Source of the DNA: Anaeromassilibacillus sp. An172
GTDB lineage: Bacteria; Bacillota; Clostridia; Oscillospirales; Acutalibacteraceae
NCBI RefSeq assembly: GCF_002160515.1
Contig: NZ_NFKS01000010.1
Location: 18,629-82,628 of the forward strand
DNA: 64,000 nt
Direction: 5' to 3'
The notes under the pieces were generated by a model. The model did not search any database and was not told the origin of the DNA. It saw nothing but the letters and a program-made list of their open reading frames with translations. Positions 1 through 10,714 of this stretch are shown here, piece by piece (positions within the stretch are counted from its first letter, which is position 1; every line of letters begins with the position of its first letter). The position numbers and the translations under genes were made by a program.

Positions 1-1764
<1,764 letters not shown>

Positions 1765-1767
1765 AGT

Positions 1768-2520
1768 ATGATTGTGTTGAAAACCGCTCGTGAACTTTCT
1801 CTTATGAGAGAGGCGTGCAAAATATCTGCACGGGCATTAAAAATTGCCGGCGAAGCTGTTCAACCGGGAGTTTCGACTCTTGAAATCGATACTTTAGTTC
1901 GCAAGTACATCGAGAAACAGGGAGCCGTTCCCTCGTTTCTCGGGTACGGCGGATTTCCGAACAGTGCTTGTATATCGGTAAATGACACGGTTATCCATGG
2001 CATACCAAGCAAGAAACGCATTCTCAAAGAGGGCGACATTGTAAGCGTTGACGTGGGAGCTTATATAGGCGGATACCACGGAGATAACGCATGGACATTC
2101 CCATGCGGAAAGATAAGCGATGAAGCGCAGGCGCTGCTTGACGCAACGAGAGAAAGCCTTTTTAAAGGAATCGAAAAGGCTCAGCCGGGAAACAGAATCG
2201 GAGACATCGGCTCAGCGGTTCAGCAGTATGTCGAAGAGCGCAGTTACTCGGTGGTACGTGACTTTGTCGGCCACGGAGTAGGTGCGAAGTTACACGAAGA
2301 ACCATCTGTACCAAATTTCGGTACACCGGGAAGAGGCCCGAGGCTTTTGCCCGGCATGACAATCGCAATAGAACCTATGATAAACATGGGAAGCTACCGT
2401 GTAAAGGTTCTTGAAGACGAGTGGACCACGGTTACAGTGGACGGAAGCTTGTCCGCTCATTTTGAGCATACAATAGCAATAACTCCGGACGGTCCAAAGA
2501 TATTAACACTTCCGGATTAA
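1768..2520 (+). CDS. map: type I methionine aminopeptidase
   Basis: Removes the N-terminal methionine from nascent proteins with a dinuclear metal centre. The 250 residues show the expected metal ligands: Asp in VSVDVGAYIGGYHGDN, His in GHGVG, Glu in EPMIN and Glu in FEHTIAI. The start codon lies three bases after the adk stop, so translation is probably coupled; the ribosome site AGAGG is inside the end of adk. Length matches the short bacterial type I form without an N-terminal zinc finger extension. Confidence 0.97.
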   Translation: MIVLKTARELSLMREACKISARALKIAGEAVQPGVSTLEIDTLVRKYIEKQGAVPSFLGYGGFPNSACISVNDTVIHGIPSKKRILKEGDIVSVDVGAYIGGYHGDNAWTFPCGKISDEAQALLDATRESLFKGIEKAQPGNRIGDIGSAVQQYVEERSYSVVRDFVGHGVGAKLHEEPSVPNFGTPGRGPRLLPGMTIAIEPMINMGSYRVKVLEDEWTTVTVDGSLSAHFEHTIAITPDGPKILTLPD

Positions 2521-2537
2521 GGATTGGGAATAATCTT

Positions 2538-2774
2538 ATGGATATAGTCAAGGGAAGAATCGTAAAAGCCAAGGCAGGCAGAGATAAAGACAAATTCTTT
2601 GTGGTTGTGGATATATACAAGAATACAGCGTATATATGCGACGGAAAGACCAGAAGAATTGAAAAGCCTAAACGCAAAAATGTTCTGCATCTTGCGCCTA
2701 CCGCAGAAATGGCAGACGAATTTAACAGCAACCGAAAGATTCGGGAAATCCTCAAAAATTACAGAGGCGATTGA
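2538..2774 (+). CDS. KOW-domain RNA-binding protein (L14e-like)
   Basis: A 78-residue protein with a KOW-type start (DIVKGRIVKAKAGRDKDKFF), resembling the small L14e/L6e-like KOW proteins that sit between map and infA in many Clostridia. Binding of rRNA or ribosomes is expected from the family but its exact role is not known. It starts 17 bp after map and ends 29 bp before infA, so it is part of the same transcript. The C-terminus is basic. Family assignment is good; function is only inferred. Confidence 0.85.
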   Translation: MDIVKGRIVKAKAGRDKDKFFVVVDIYKNTAYICDGKTRRIEKPKRKNVLHLAPTAEMADEFNSNRKIREILKNYRGD

Positions 2775-2803
2775 TTTTAATAATCCGTTAGGAGGTTACA
2801 GTT

Positions 2804-3022
2804 GTGTCGAAGCAAGACGTTATCGAAATAGAGGGTACAGTAAAAGAAGCTCTCCCAAACGCACAGTTTAAGGTAGAGCTGCCAAATGGTCATGTTATTC
2901 TTGCCGTTATTTCAGGCAAGCTGAGAATGAACTTTATAAGAATTCTTCCGGGCGATAAGGTAACAGTTGAGATGTCACCATATGACCTTACAATAGGCAG
3001 AATTACATGGCGCTCAAAGTAA
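2804..3022 (+). CDS. infA: translation initiation factor IF-1
   Basis: IF-1 binds the ribosomal A site during initiation. The 72 residues are full length, with the S1/OB fold core ([19 protein letters not shown]) and the usual end [16 protein letters not shown]. The start is a GTG preceded by TTAGGAGGT at a good distance; there is no better ATG upstream. It sits in the normal place between the KOW gene and rpmJ. Confidence 0.97.
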   Translation: MSKQDVIEIEGTVKEALPNAQFKVELPNGHVILAVISGKLRMNFIRILPGDKVTVEMSPYDLTIGRITWRSK

Positions 3023-3084
3023 TTGCAAAGCATATACGCTTTATTAAATAAATTGATTGACTATTTAGAAAGGAATGATTATAA

Positions 3085-3198
3085 ATGAAAGTCAGACCTT
3101 CAGTAAAGAAAATTTGCGATAAGTGCAAGGTTATCAAGAGACACGGAAAAATCATGGTAATCTGCGAGAACCCAAAGCATAAGCAGCGTCAGGGTTAA
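3085..3198 (+). CDS. rpmJ: 50S ribosomal protein L36 (zinc form)
   Basis: A 37-residue protein, starting [16 protein letters not shown]. Cys11, Cys14, Cys27 and His32 make the zinc ribbon of the C+ type of L36. An AAAGGAATG ribosome site lies before the ATG. Position between infA and rpsM is the standard one. Confidence 0.96.
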   Translation: MKVRPSVKKICDKCKVIKRHGKIMVICENPKHKQRQG

Positions 3199-3246
3199 TC
3201 ATAAGTAAATTAAACTATATTTTGAAATAATTATGGAGGTGCAACT

Positions 3247-3615
3247 ATGGCTCGTATAGCAGGTGTTGATTTACCGAGAGATAAAAGAGTTGAAATTGGT
3301 TTGACATACATCTACGGTATCGGACGTAAAACTGCAAGCGACATTCTTGCTGCAACAGGTGTTAATCCTGACACTCGTGTCAGAGATCTTTCAGAAGACG
3401 ATGTATCAAAGCTGAGAGAATATATCGATCATAACTGCCGTGTTGAAGGTGATCTTCGCCGTGACATAGCTTTTGATATTAAAAGACTTATTGAAATTGG
3501 TTGTTACCGTGGCGTTCGCCACAGAAAGGGTCTCCCGGTAAGAGGTCAGCGTTCAAAGACTAACGCTCGTACTCGTAAGGGTCCCCGTAAGACTATGGCA
3601 AACAAGAAGAAATAA
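3247..3615 (+). CDS. rpsM: 30S ribosomal protein S13
   Basis: Head protein of the small subunit contacting the P-site tRNA and the 50S bridge. The 122 residues begin [20 protein letters not shown] and contain the helix-hairpin-helix-like [10 protein letters not shown] segment and the basic C-terminal tail rich in Arg and Lys. Full length. TGGAGGTGC ribosome site before the ATG. Cotranscribed with rpsK, 19 bp downstream. Confidence 0.98.
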   Translation: MARIAGVDLPRDKRVEIGLTYIYGIGRKTASDILAATGVNPDTRVRDLSEDDVSKLREYIDHNCRVEGDLRRDIAFDIKRLIEIGCYRGVRHRKGLPVRGQRSKTNARTRKGPRKTMANKKK

Positions 3616-3634
3616 GTAAAGGAGGACAAAGCTT

Positions 3635-4039
3635 ATGGCAGCACCAAAAGCCGGAAAGAAGGCAACCGTGCGTCGTCGCCGTGAACGTAAAAATATCGAA
3701 AAAGGCGCAGCACATATTCAGTCAACATTTAACAATACAATAGTTACAATATCCGATACACAGGGTAATGCAATCTCTTGGGCAAGCGCCGGAGAGCTTG
3801 GATTCAGAGGTTCAAGAAAGTCAACTCCTTTTGCTGCTCAGTCAGCAGCAGAGACAGCTGCAAAGGCAGCTATGGAGCATGGCCTCAAGTCAGTTGAAGT
3901 ATACGTAAAAGGCCCTGGTCAGGGAAGAGAAGCAGCTATCAGAGCTCTTCAGTCCGCAGGTCTCGAAGTTAGCATGATTAAGGATGTTACTCCGATTCCT
4001 CACAACGGATGCCGTCCTCCAAAGAGAAGACGTGTATAA
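3635..4039 (+). CDS. rpsK: 30S ribosomal protein S11
   Basis: Platform protein of the small subunit. The 134 residues include [15 protein letters not shown], the [22 protein letters not shown] core and the end [10 protein letters not shown], all diagnostic. Preceded by AAAGGAGGA. Sits between rpsM and rpsD in the alpha operon. Confidence 0.98.
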   Translation: MAAPKAGKKATVRRRRERKNIEKGAAHIQSTFNNTIVTISDTQGNAISWASAGELGFRGSRKSTPFAAQSAAETAAKAAMEHGLKSVEVYVKGPGQGREAAIRALQSAGLEVSMIKDVTPIPHNGCRPPKRRRV

Positions 4040-4066
4040 CCGTAATATTACAGGAGGTGTCCCATT

Positions 4067-4693
4067 ATGGCAAGATATACAGGAGCTGTGTGCAGACAGT
4101 GCCGCAGAGAGGGTCAGAAGCTTTTCTTAAAGGGCGACCGCTGCTACACAGATAAGTGCGCATTATCCCGCAGAGCTTACGCACCAGGACAGCACGGTCA
4201 GGGTCGTAAGAAGAGTTCCGAGTACGGTACTCAGCTTCGTGCAAAGCAGATGACAAGACGTTACTATGGCGTTTTGGAGAGCCAGTTCAGAAAGTACTAT
4301 GAGTTGGCAGAGAAAAAAGAAGGTAAGACAGGTGAGGCATTGCTGGCAATCCTCGAGAGCCGTCTCGACAGTGTTGTATACAAACTCGGCTGGGCTTCTT
4401 CACACGCAGAGGCAAGACAGCTTGTTTCTCACGGTCATTTCACAGTAAACGGCAAGAAGGTTGATATTCCATCATACCTTACAAAGCCGGGCGATGTTAT
4501 TACAATCGCTGAGAAGAGCAGAAGCAGCGCAAAGTTTAAAGCTCTTCTCGAGGCAAATGCAACAAAGCCTGTTCCAAAGTATCTTGAAGTAAACAACGAT
4601 GCTTTCGAGGGCAAGGTAGTTTCCGTTGCAAAGCGTGAAGAAATTGATTTACCGGTTGATGAAACACTTATCGTTGAGTTGTACTCCAAGTAA
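4067..4693 (+). CDS. rpsD: 30S ribosomal protein S4
   Basis: Primary 16S rRNA-binding protein of the 5' domain and, in some bacteria, repressor of the alpha operon. The 208 residues hold the N-terminal four-Cys zinc site (Cys9, Cys12, Cys26, Cys31) and an S4 RNA-binding domain near residues 95-155 ([20 protein letters not shown]). ACAGGAGGTG ribosome site. rpsD within the alpha operon, between rpsK and rpoA, is a common arrangement. Confidence 0.98.
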   Translation: MARYTGAVCRQCRREGQKLFLKGDRCYTDKCALSRRAYAPGQHGQGRKKSSEYGTQLRAKQMTRRYYGVLESQFRKYYELAEKKEGKTGEALLAILESRLDSVVYKLGWASSHAEARQLVSHGHFTVNGKKVDIPSYLTKPGDVITIAEKSRSSAKFKALLEANATKPVPKYLEVNNDAFEGKVVSVAKREEIDLPVDETLIVELYSK

Positions 4694-4764
4694 TCCCCAA
4701 AAAACGCAGGCAGGTTACAAACTCAGCGGCTTAAATGCCGCCTAACGTCAAGGAGGATTCGCTA

Positions 4765-5718
4765 ATGATAGAGATTGAAAAGCCAAGAATAGAAACCGAA
4801 GAGTTATCAAGCGACGGCAAGTACGGTAAATTTGTTGTAGAGCCTCTCGAAAGAGGATTTGGCAACACATTGGGCAACAGTTTGAGACGTGTGCTCCTTT
4901 CATCCTTGGAAGGAGTTGCGGTTACATCCATCAAGATTGATGGTGTGCTTCACGAGTTTTCCACAATCCCGGGAGTAAAAGAAGACGTTACCGAGATCGT
5001 TCTCAACATGAAAAGACTTGTTGCAAAGCTTCACACCAATGATCCGAAAGTTGTGGAAATTTTTGCCGAGGGTCCTTGCGAAGTAACTGCAAGCACAATT
5101 AAGTGCGACAGCGAGGTTGAAATCCTCACACCGGATCTTCATATCGCTACACTGGGCGAAGGTGCAAAGCTTCATATGGAGATAACACTGGACAAAGGCA
5201 GGGGTTATGTTCCGGCAGAGCGCAATAAGCTCATCGACGGAAACAACGTAATCGGCGTTTTGCCGGTTGACTCCATATATACGCCTGTAGAAAAGGTAAA
5301 CTACACAGTTGAAAATACCCGTGTAGGTCAGATTACCGACTACGACAAGCTTACTATGTATGTTTGGACAAACGGCGTGCTGAACGCACAGGAGGCTGTT
5401 TCATTGGCAGCCAAGGTTCTCACAGAGCACCTCAATCTGTTTGTTGACCTTTCAGATAAGGCAAGCAGCGCAGAGGTTATGGTAGAGAAAGACGACAAGG
5501 GCAAGGAGAAGGTTCTTGAGATGACTATCGAAGAGCTCGACCTTTCCGTTCGTTCCTTCAACTGCCTCAAGAGAGCCGGAATTAACACAGTGGAGGATCT
5601 CATCGGTAAATCCGAAGAGGATATGATGAAGGTTCGTAACCTCGGACGCAAGTCTCTCGAAGAGGTTATGTATAAGCTCAACAGCCTGGGCTTCAGTCTT
5701 CAGAAAGAGGACGAATAA
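4765..5718 (+). CDS. rpoA: RNA polymerase subunit alpha
   Basis: Assembly platform of RNA polymerase. The N-terminal domain has [14 protein letters not shown] and [11 protein letters not shown] motifs (residues ~30-235), the C-terminal domain ends with the helix-hairpin-helix [14 protein letters not shown] and LGRKSLEEV (residues ~250-315). The frame is open from 4735, but the AAGGAGG at 4750-4756 is placed correctly only for the ATG at 4765, giving 317 residues starting [14 protein letters not shown], which is the family length. Downstream is rplQ. Confidence 0.97.
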   Translation: MIEIEKPRIETEELSSDGKYGKFVVEPLERGFGNTLGNSLRRVLLSSLEGVAVTSIKIDGVLHEFSTIPGVKEDVTEIVLNMKRLVAKLHTNDPKVVEIFAEGPCEVTASTIKCDSEVEILTPDLHIATLGEGAKLHMEITLDKGRGYVPAERNKLIDGNNVIGVLPVDSIYTPVEKVNYTVENTRVGQITDYDKLTMYVWTNGVLNAQEAVSLAAKVLTEHLNLFVDLSDKASSAEVMVEKDDKGKEKVLEMTIEELDLSVRSFNCLKRAGINTVEDLIGKSEEDMMKVRNLGRKSLEEVMYKLNSLGFSLQKEDE

Positions 5719-5769
5719 TTTGACAGCCCGTTTTTAATATCAATCCATATTGAAAAGGAGTGAATACAA

Positions 5770-6111
5770 ATGCCAGGAACAAGAAAGCTGGGAAGAGCAT
5801 CTGCTCACAGAATCGCTATGCTGAGAGCAATGGTTACCTTCCTTTTTGAAAAAGGCAAGATTGAAACAACAGTTACTCGTGCCAAAGAAGTATCAGCAAT
5901 GGCAGAGAAAATGATAACAATAGCAAAGACAAACAGTCTTCACAATAAGCGTCTTGTAATGTCTTTCGTAACAAAAGAGGACGTTGCAAAGAGTCTTTTC
6001 GATACAATCGCACCTAAGTACATGGACAGAAACGGTGGTTACACACGTATCACTAAGATCGGACCACGTCGTGGCGATGCTGCTGAAATGGCAATTATCG
6101 AACTTATCTGA
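5770..6111 (+). CDS. rplQ: 50S ribosomal protein L17
   Basis: Large-subunit protein near the peptide exit tunnel. The 113 residues begin [20 protein letters not shown] and contain the conserved [18 protein letters not shown] segment and the C-terminal [15 protein letters not shown]. Full length for the short form. AAAAGGAGTG ribosome site. Last gene of the alpha operon; a terminator follows 28 bp downstream. Confidence 0.98.
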   Translation: MPGTRKLGRASAHRIAMLRAMVTFLFEKGKIETTVTRAKEVSAMAEKMITIAKTNSLHNKRLVMSFVTKEDVAKSLFDTIAPKYMDRNGGYTRITKIGPRRGDAAEMAIIELI

Positions 6112-6139
6112 TTTGTCTGATTGTATATGATTTTACATT

Positions 6140-6170
6140 TGGGAGCGGTTATATGTCCGCTCCCATTTTA
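6140..6170 (+). terminator. rho-independent terminator of the ribosomal protein operon
   Basis: Stem TGGGAGCGG (6140-6148) pairs with CCGCTCCCA (6157-6165), followed by TTTTAAAA. It stands just after rplQ and before tRNA-Arg. Confidence 0.9.
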
Positions 6171-6197
6171 AAATATTTCAAATTAGAATTTATATAC

Positions 6198-6274
6198 CCG
6201 CCCGTGGCGCAGCCGGATAACGCAGCAGATTCCGATTCTGAAGAACGGGGGTTCGAATCCCTCCGGGCGGGCCA
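6198..6274 (+). tRNA. tRNA-Arg (anticodon CCG)
   Basis: A 77-nt cloverleaf including an encoded CCA. Acceptor arms CCGCCCG/CGGGCGG pair fully, the D arm has GCGC, the anticodon stem GCAGA/TCTGA carries loop TTCCGAT, and the T arm GGGGG-TTCGAAT-CCCTC is normal. Anticodon CCG reads CGG arginine codons. Confidence 0.95.
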
Positions 6275-6280
6275 TTTTTT

Positions 6281-6405
6281 TATTTCCGCCTTGCAGAGGT
6301 TTAGCTTAGAAATTAGCATCGTTTCAAGGCGGGCGAGACCTTTTCTCTAAAGCTTTGGAATGGCTTTCTCACAGTAGGATTTATCTATTGTGAAGTTATA
6401 ATGAT
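6281..6405 (+). repeat. structured dispersed repeat family B, unit 1
   Basis: Begins TATTTCCGCCTTGCAG and contains CGTTTCAAGGCGGGCGAGAC, so CCGCCTTG pairs with CAAGGCGG over a TTTAG-CTTAGAAATTAGC loop. A tail with AAAGCTTTGGAATGG and TTGTGAAGTTAT follows. The same unit recurs at 6461 and twice on the minus strand at 45751-45876. No coding capacity. It starts seven bases after tRNA-Arg. Confidence 0.8.
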
Positions 6406-6460
6406 TACAAGGAAACCATGGTTATTTTAATGTGAGGCTTAGAGAACAGAGTCTCTTTTT

Positions 6461-6580
6461 TTATTTTCGCCTTAAAAAGGTTTAGTTTAGAAATTAACAT
6501 CATTTCAAGGCGGGCGAGACCTTTACTTTAAAGCTTTGGAATGGTTTTCTTACATTAGGCTTTATTATTGTGAAGTTATT
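6461..6580 (+). repeat. structured dispersed repeat family B, unit 2
   Basis: Second direct copy of the unit at 6281, about 80% alike by eye: TTATTTTCGCCTTAAAAAGG, then TTTAGTTTAGAAATTAAC, then TTTCAAGGCGGGCGAGACC and the tail TAAAGCTTTGGAATGG. The two copies are about 180 bp apart. The bases between them (6406-6460) hold no gene. Confidence 0.8.
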
Positions 6581-6624
6581 AAGAATTACGTTATATAATA
6601 GTTACTAAATGTTTTATAATACTA

Positions 6625-6665
6625 AAAACCCCCATTGTTATAGATTTCGTAACAATGGGGGTTTT
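6625..6665. terminator. bidirectional terminator between tRNA/repeats and the minus-strand lipoprotein gene
   Basis: AAAACCCCCATTGTTA (6625-6640) pairs perfectly with TAACAATGGGGGTTTT (6650-6665). A/T runs on both sides let it work for either strand; it stands 16 bp after the lipoprotein stop. Confidence 0.88.
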
Positions 6666-6681
6666 GATTTTGTATTAAAAT

Positions 6682-8709
6682 TTACTGATTTTCATTTACA
6701 AGGACTACTGAAACTCTTATGTTGTTTTCTGCTTCGTCAATATCATAGATTGAATTGTCGTCTATTGGAATATGTATTTCGTAGACATCTGATGTGCTGA
6801 GAGTTTCTCCGTCAAATACAAAGCTCCAGTTTTCATCGTTTACCTTTTTAAAGTTTCCATCGGAAGAGTAGGCGTAAAGGGTATATCCCTCGCCTGTGCC
6901 CTCAAGGCCGTTTCCTCTGAAAGCTACTGTTGTAGTGGTGTGAACATTTTCAACAGAGGCTGTGAAAACATAGGAAGCGGCGTCGCCGTGGATTCCGGCT
7001 TTCAGCTTTTCTTCATCTGTTAAAATGCTTCTTTCGGCAGAGTCCAAATCAACCTCTCTGTAAGGTATTTCCGGAAGATATACAAATCTATCCTGCAATC
7101 TTAAAAGCTCCATACAGCCTGTTGGACAGTAAAGTGTGTTTCCGTCACCGCCTGTGAACATTCCGATAGCCATATTGTTATAGCCGCTGAGGCTGGAAAC
7201 ATCCTTTGTATATACTGTTTTTCCGGTTTCAAAATCAAGGATAATATAACGCCACATCTTTGTTTCCGGGTCTTGGTCGTAGCCGTAAAGATATCCGGTG
7301 GCGGTTGAAAGCTTGAAAATGGATGTTGAGCTTATATCGTTTCTGCTCCAAATGGTTTTCATTTCCTTGCCGTTTTCGGTTTCAATCAGGTCAACTCTTT
7401 CGATTCCCGGCATTATGTATTCGTTGCCGTTTTGCATCCAATTTACGTCATAAATATTTTCAAAGGATTGGATTGAGGAGTCGCTGTCATCTTTTGCTAA
7501 GTCTGCGCTTCCTGCGCCGAACCAGTTGCAGACAATAGTGCTTACAGCCTCTTCGCCGTCGTAAACGATTATAGAGTTTTCAACGGAAACCTGCTGACCC
7601 TCTGCCAAATCGTCGAGAACCGGAGCGCTTGCAGCCAATTTACCGGTTTTAATATCCAGAGCAATAAGATTTACAGGGTCAAGGTTGTCGGTAAACAGCA
7701 CATAATCCTGTGTAAGTGTCGGTGAAGAACCGCCGCCCCAGGAAAGACCGCCGCCTGTAGTTGTGCTGCCTGCTTCGCTGTCGTTTGCGCCGTTGCTGCC
7801 GTATTCTGTGCGCCATACAACGTATACACCTTCGTTGGCTTTAAGGAGATAGCAGGCCTTGTTAGTGAGTATTACACAGCCATCCTCGCAGGAGGCAATG
7901 CCGTTTTCTGCTCCCTCGCCTGGGATTGTTTCGTAAACGTATACAGATTCCTCAGGCACGCTGCTTCTTTTTCCTTCCATTAAATCTTCAATGGCTTGTG
8001 CCTCGATATATCCTATATATCCAACCTGTTCACGGTCGGGATAAATGCGAAAACCGCCTGTTACAAACCAAAGATTTCCCTCATAGTCGTATGTAACAGC
8101 TAAAAGGTTTTGGTCGGTTTGTCTGTCGATAACTGCTTCAACTAATTTCTTAATATCAATATCTGCAATCTTTTCAAAGGTTTCCAAAATATTTCCGTCT
8201 TCGTCCATTGTCTTTAATATCAAAACATGGTTGTGTGAGGTTGGGCAGACAATGTTGTTTTGAGCGTCTACAAAGGAGTAAGAGGACTGAATGGAATAGC
8301 TTCCGTTGTCATCCTTCGATGGGATGAAAGAACCGATTGTCGTTATAACGTCAGAGTTTAAATCTCTTATGGTAATTCCACCCAAAAGCGGTGAAATAGC
8401 GTTGCCGTATTCATCGTAGAATATGGCGGGAGGAGCCTGTATACCAACTGTTTCAAGGGAAGAGTTAACCTCCGTGTAAATACCCAAAGGCAAAATGGCG
8501 TCGGTGGAGTCTGAATTGTAGCCGTCGTTGTGGATATTTGACTCAGATTTCGCCAAATAGGGATTTTGTTTGACAGATTTCGCAGCCAGGGGTTTAGGAG
8601 ACAGAGAGAAAGAACTGTCACTGTAGTCAATTTTTCCCGTATCCTGACTTTGGCATCCGGAAGCAAAAATCACCATTGCGGCTAAAAGCACTGCAAAGAT
8701 TTTTTTCAT
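6682..8709 (-). CDS. large lipoprotein of unknown function
   Basis: A 675-residue protein starting MKKIFAVLLAAMVIFASGCQS: a lipoprotein signal peptide with lipobox ASGC and lipidation at Cys19, so it should be anchored on the outer face of the membrane. The body has repeated segments of the type DFETGKTVYTKDVSSLSGY and LDIKTGKLAASA, each near WR, LY or YLYGY stretches, which suggests a beta-propeller-like (PQQ/WD-like) fold, but no named family is recognised. A Gly/Ser/Thr-rich patch lies near residues 300-330. The C-terminal ~100 residues look like a separate beta domain. AGGAGGT precedes the start. It is monocistronic, divergent from the transporter operon. Confidence 0.85.
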   Translation of the reverse strand: MKKIFAVLLAAMVIFASGCQSQDTGKIDYSDSSFSLSPKPLAAKSVKQNPYLAKSESNIHNDGYNSDSTDAILPLGIYTEVNSSLETVGIQAPPAIFYDEYGNAISPLLGGITIRDLNSDVITTIGSFIPSKDDNGSYSIQSSYSFVDAQNNIVCPTSHNHVLILKTMDEDGNILETFEKIADIDIKKLVEAVIDRQTDQNLLAVTYDYEGNLWFVTGGFRIYPDREQVGYIGYIEAQAIEDLMEGKRSSVPEESVYVYETIPGEGAENGIASCEDGCVILTNKACYLLKANEGVYVVWRTEYGSNGANDSEAGSTTTGGGLSWGGGSSPTLTQDYVLFTDNLDPVNLIALDIKTGKLAASAPVLDDLAEGQQVSVENSIIVYDGEEAVSTIVCNWFGAGSADLAKDDSDSSIQSFENIYDVNWMQNGNEYIMPGIERVDLIETENGKEMKTIWSRNDISSTSIFKLSTATGYLYGYDQDPETKMWRYIILDFETGKTVYTKDVSSLSGYNNMAIGMFTGGDGNTLYCPTGCMELLRLQDRFVYLPEIPYREVDLDSAERSILTDEEKLKAGIHGDAASYVFTASVENVHTTTTVAFRGNGLEGTGEGYTLYAYSSDGNFKKVNDENWSFVFDGETLSTSDVYEIHIPIDDNSIYDIDEAENNIRVSVVLVNENQ

Positions 8710-8761
8710 ATTTACCTCCTAAATAAAAAACATAAGTTATTAAATATAAACTTGTAATATG

Positions 8762-8790
8762 ATTATATATAAATATAAATATGGTGTCAA
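8762..8790 (-). promoter_or_regulatory. consensus sigma-A promoter of the lipoprotein gene
   Basis: On the minus strand TTGACA (8790-8785), a 17-bp spacer and TATAAT (8767-8762): a perfect match to the consensus, about 50 bp before the start codon. The 302-bp gap 8710-9011 otherwise holds only this promoter and the divergent one at 8928. Confidence 0.85.
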
Positions 8791-8927
8791 TAAAAGGAAA
8801 GTAATTTTTTCCAAGTCGCCTATAAGAGGACAAAAGATTTATATATTTAATAAAAGACAGAAAAGTCATTGCTTTAAGCAGTGATAAACGAAAAAAATTA
8901 TTTTTTTTGCAAAATTCTTAAAAAGAC

Positions 8928-8956
8928 TTTACTTTACCGTGATAATGTGATAGAAT
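8928..8956 (+). promoter_or_regulatory. probable promoter of the amino-acid ABC operon
   Basis: TTTACT (8928-8933), 17 bp, TAGAAT (8951-8956). A small hairpin CCGG-ATTAAAAT-CCGG lies in the leader (8972-8984) before the GGAGG ribosome site. Confidence 0.55.
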
Positions 8957-9011
8957 ACAAAAAAGTCACCGGATTAAAATCCGGAATAAAAATTATTCGG
9001 AGGAATTTATT

Positions 9012-9881
9012 TTGAAAAAGATACTTGCAATGCTTATGGCAATTCTCATGTTCGGTACAGTTGCAGCAGGCTGCGGCGGTAATGACGCAACAGAGAACAA
9101 TTCAACAGACGGTTCAACATCAGAGGTTGGCGGCGCAGAGGAGTCATGGACAAAGGTAGAGTCCGCCGGCAAATTGGTTTTGGGTCTTGACGACAGCTTC
9201 CCTCCAATGGGATATAAGGACCCTGAAACAGGCGAAATCGTAGGCTTTGACGTTGACCTTGCAAAAGAAGTTTGCTCAAGACTTGGCATCGAGCTTGTGC
9301 TCCAGCCAATCGTTTGGGAAACAAAGGAAACAGAGCTTAACGGCGGAAACATAGACTGCATCTGGAACGGCTTTACCGCAACACCTGAGCGTGAAGAGGC
9401 AATGCTTCTTTCAGCCCCTTATATGCAGAATACTCAGGTAGTTATGGTTGCTGAGGGTTCAGACTTTACTGACCTTGCTTCCCTTGCAGGAAAGACAGTC
9501 GCTGTTCAGTCCGGTTCTTCAGGCGACAACGCTCTCAATGCTGACGAAAACGCAGACTTCAAAAACTCCCTTGGAAACATCATCAAGATTCAGGATTACC
9601 TCAGCGCAATCACAGAGCTTGAAAACGGCACAGTAGACGGCATTGTTCTCGACGAGAAGGTTGCTACAAACTACATAAACATGAAGCCTGGCAAATACAG
9701 AATTTTGGAAGCTGACGGCAAAGAGATTACACTTTCCGAGGAAGAGTATGTAATCGCTTTCAGAAAGGGCGATCAGGCTTTGATGGAGAAGATCATGGAA
9801 ACTCTTAAAGAGATGAAAGAGGACGGCAAGTTGGCAGAAATCTCCACAAAGTGGTTTGAAGAGGACGTTACTACTATCTGA
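9012..9881 (+). CDS. amino-acid ABC transporter substrate-binding lipoprotein
   Basis: Extracytoplasmic receptor of a polar amino-acid importer (solute-binding protein family 3). The 289 residues open with a lipoprotein signal (lipobox VAAGC, Cys21), then an acidic linker, then GKLVLGLDDSFPPMGYKD and GFDVDLAKEVCSRLG, the classic family 3 start. The start is TTG at 9012, set by CGGAGGAA 6-8 bases upstream. A terminator-like hairpin and 176 bp separate it from the permease, so the receptor is probably made in excess. The amino acid bound cannot be told from sequence. Confidence 0.93.
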   Translation: MKKILAMLMAILMFGTVAAGCGGNDATENNSTDGSTSEVGGAEESWTKVESAGKLVLGLDDSFPPMGYKDPETGEIVGFDVDLAKEVCSRLGIELVLQPIVWETKETELNGGNIDCIWNGFTATPEREEAMLLSAPYMQNTQVVMVAEGSDFTDLASLAGKTVAVQSGSSGDNALNADENADFKNSLGNIIKIQDYLSAITELENGTVDGIVLDEKVATNYINMKPGKYRILEADGKEITLSEEEYVIAFRKGDQALMEKIMETLKEMKEDGKLAEISTKWFEEDVTTI

Positions 9882-9901
9882 TTTTAATGGTACGAAATAG
9901 A

Positions 9902-9938
9902 AATTTAAGGGTGGGCTATGGCCTGCCCTTAAGTTTGT
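9902..9938 (+). terminator. intercistronic terminator-like hairpin
   Basis: TTAAGGG-TGGGC-TAT-GGCC-TGCCCTTAA folds into a stem and is followed by GTTTGTTTT. Between receptor and permease genes; probably lowers expression of the latter. No gene lies in 9882-10057. Confidence 0.7.
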
Positions 9939-10057
9939 TTTGGTTTAATAACATAAAACTGGTATAAAACCTAATTTATGCCATGAACAAGGATGAAATT
10001 GCAGGTATCAAAATAATAATTGCAGAATAAAAAGAAAGAATTTTGAGAGGTGTTCTT

Positions 10058-10699
10058 GTGAATTATAGTATATTACTGTCTGAGATGCTGGAGGGTACAT
10101 TAAATTCCCTTGCGCTTTTCGGACTTACATTGTTGTTTTCTCTGCCTTTGGGACTTATACTTTGTGTGGGCAGACGTTCAAAATTTAAAATTATAAATAT
10201 TCCGGTAAAGTTTTACTTGCTTCTGCTGAGAGGTACTCCTCTTATGCTCCAGCTTATGTTTGTTTTCTACGTTGTAAATCCGCTGTTGCCTTTCAGAATC
10301 GACAGATTCCCGGCTGCGGTTGTGGCTTTTGTTTTAAACTATGCTGCATATTTTGCAGAGATTTACAGAGGCGGAATGGAGAGTATTCCGGTTGGACAGT
10401 ACGAAGCAGCAAATGTTTTGGGATTTAGCAAAAAGCAGACATTCTTTAAAATTATTCTTCCTCAGGTAATAAAGAGAATATTGCCTCCTATGGGCAACGA
10501 GTTTATAACCCTTGTAAAGGATACATCCCTTGCAAAGGTAATTTCAGTTGTAGAGCTTATGAAGGTTACATCAGACTGGGCAAACTCTGCGGCAAACTTT
10601 GTTCCGTTTATCATCGCCGCTATTTTCTATCTTGTTATGAACGGCGTTGTTTCCAAGTGCTTCAGCATTGCGGAAAAGAAACTCAGCTATTACAGATAA
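10058..10699 (+). CDS. amino-acid ABC transporter permease (HisM/GlnP type)
   Basis: Membrane subunit of the importer. The frame is open from a TTG at 10043, but GAGAGGTG at 10045-10052 is the ribosome site for the GTG at 10058, giving 213 residues starting MNYSILLSEMLEGTLNSLA. Several membrane spans are visible; the EAANVLGFSKKQTFFKIILPQ loop (cut to its core EAANVLGFSKKQ) is the EAA motif that docks on the ATPase. It is 15 bp upstream of the ATPase gene. Confidence 0.93.
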   Translation: MNYSILLSEMLEGTLNSLALFGLTLLFSLPLGLILCVGRRSKFKIINIPVKFYLLLLRGTPLMLQLMFVFYVVNPLLPFRIDRFPAAVVAFVLNYAAYFAEIYRGGMESIPVGQYEAANVLGFSKKQTFFKIILPQVIKRILPPMGNEFITLVKDTSLAKVISVVELMKVTSDWANSAANFVPFIIAAIFYLVMNGVVSKCFSIAEKKLSYYR

Positions 10700-10714
10700 T
10701 GGAGGTATACCGAT

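Noticed and set aside
6153..6350. 65-codon plus-strand ORF
   Set aside because: It runs through the terminator and tRNA-Arg; no ribosome site.
9046..9324. 92-codon minus-strand ORF inside the receptor gene
   Set aside because: Antisense shadow; no ribosome site and a clear gene on the other strand.
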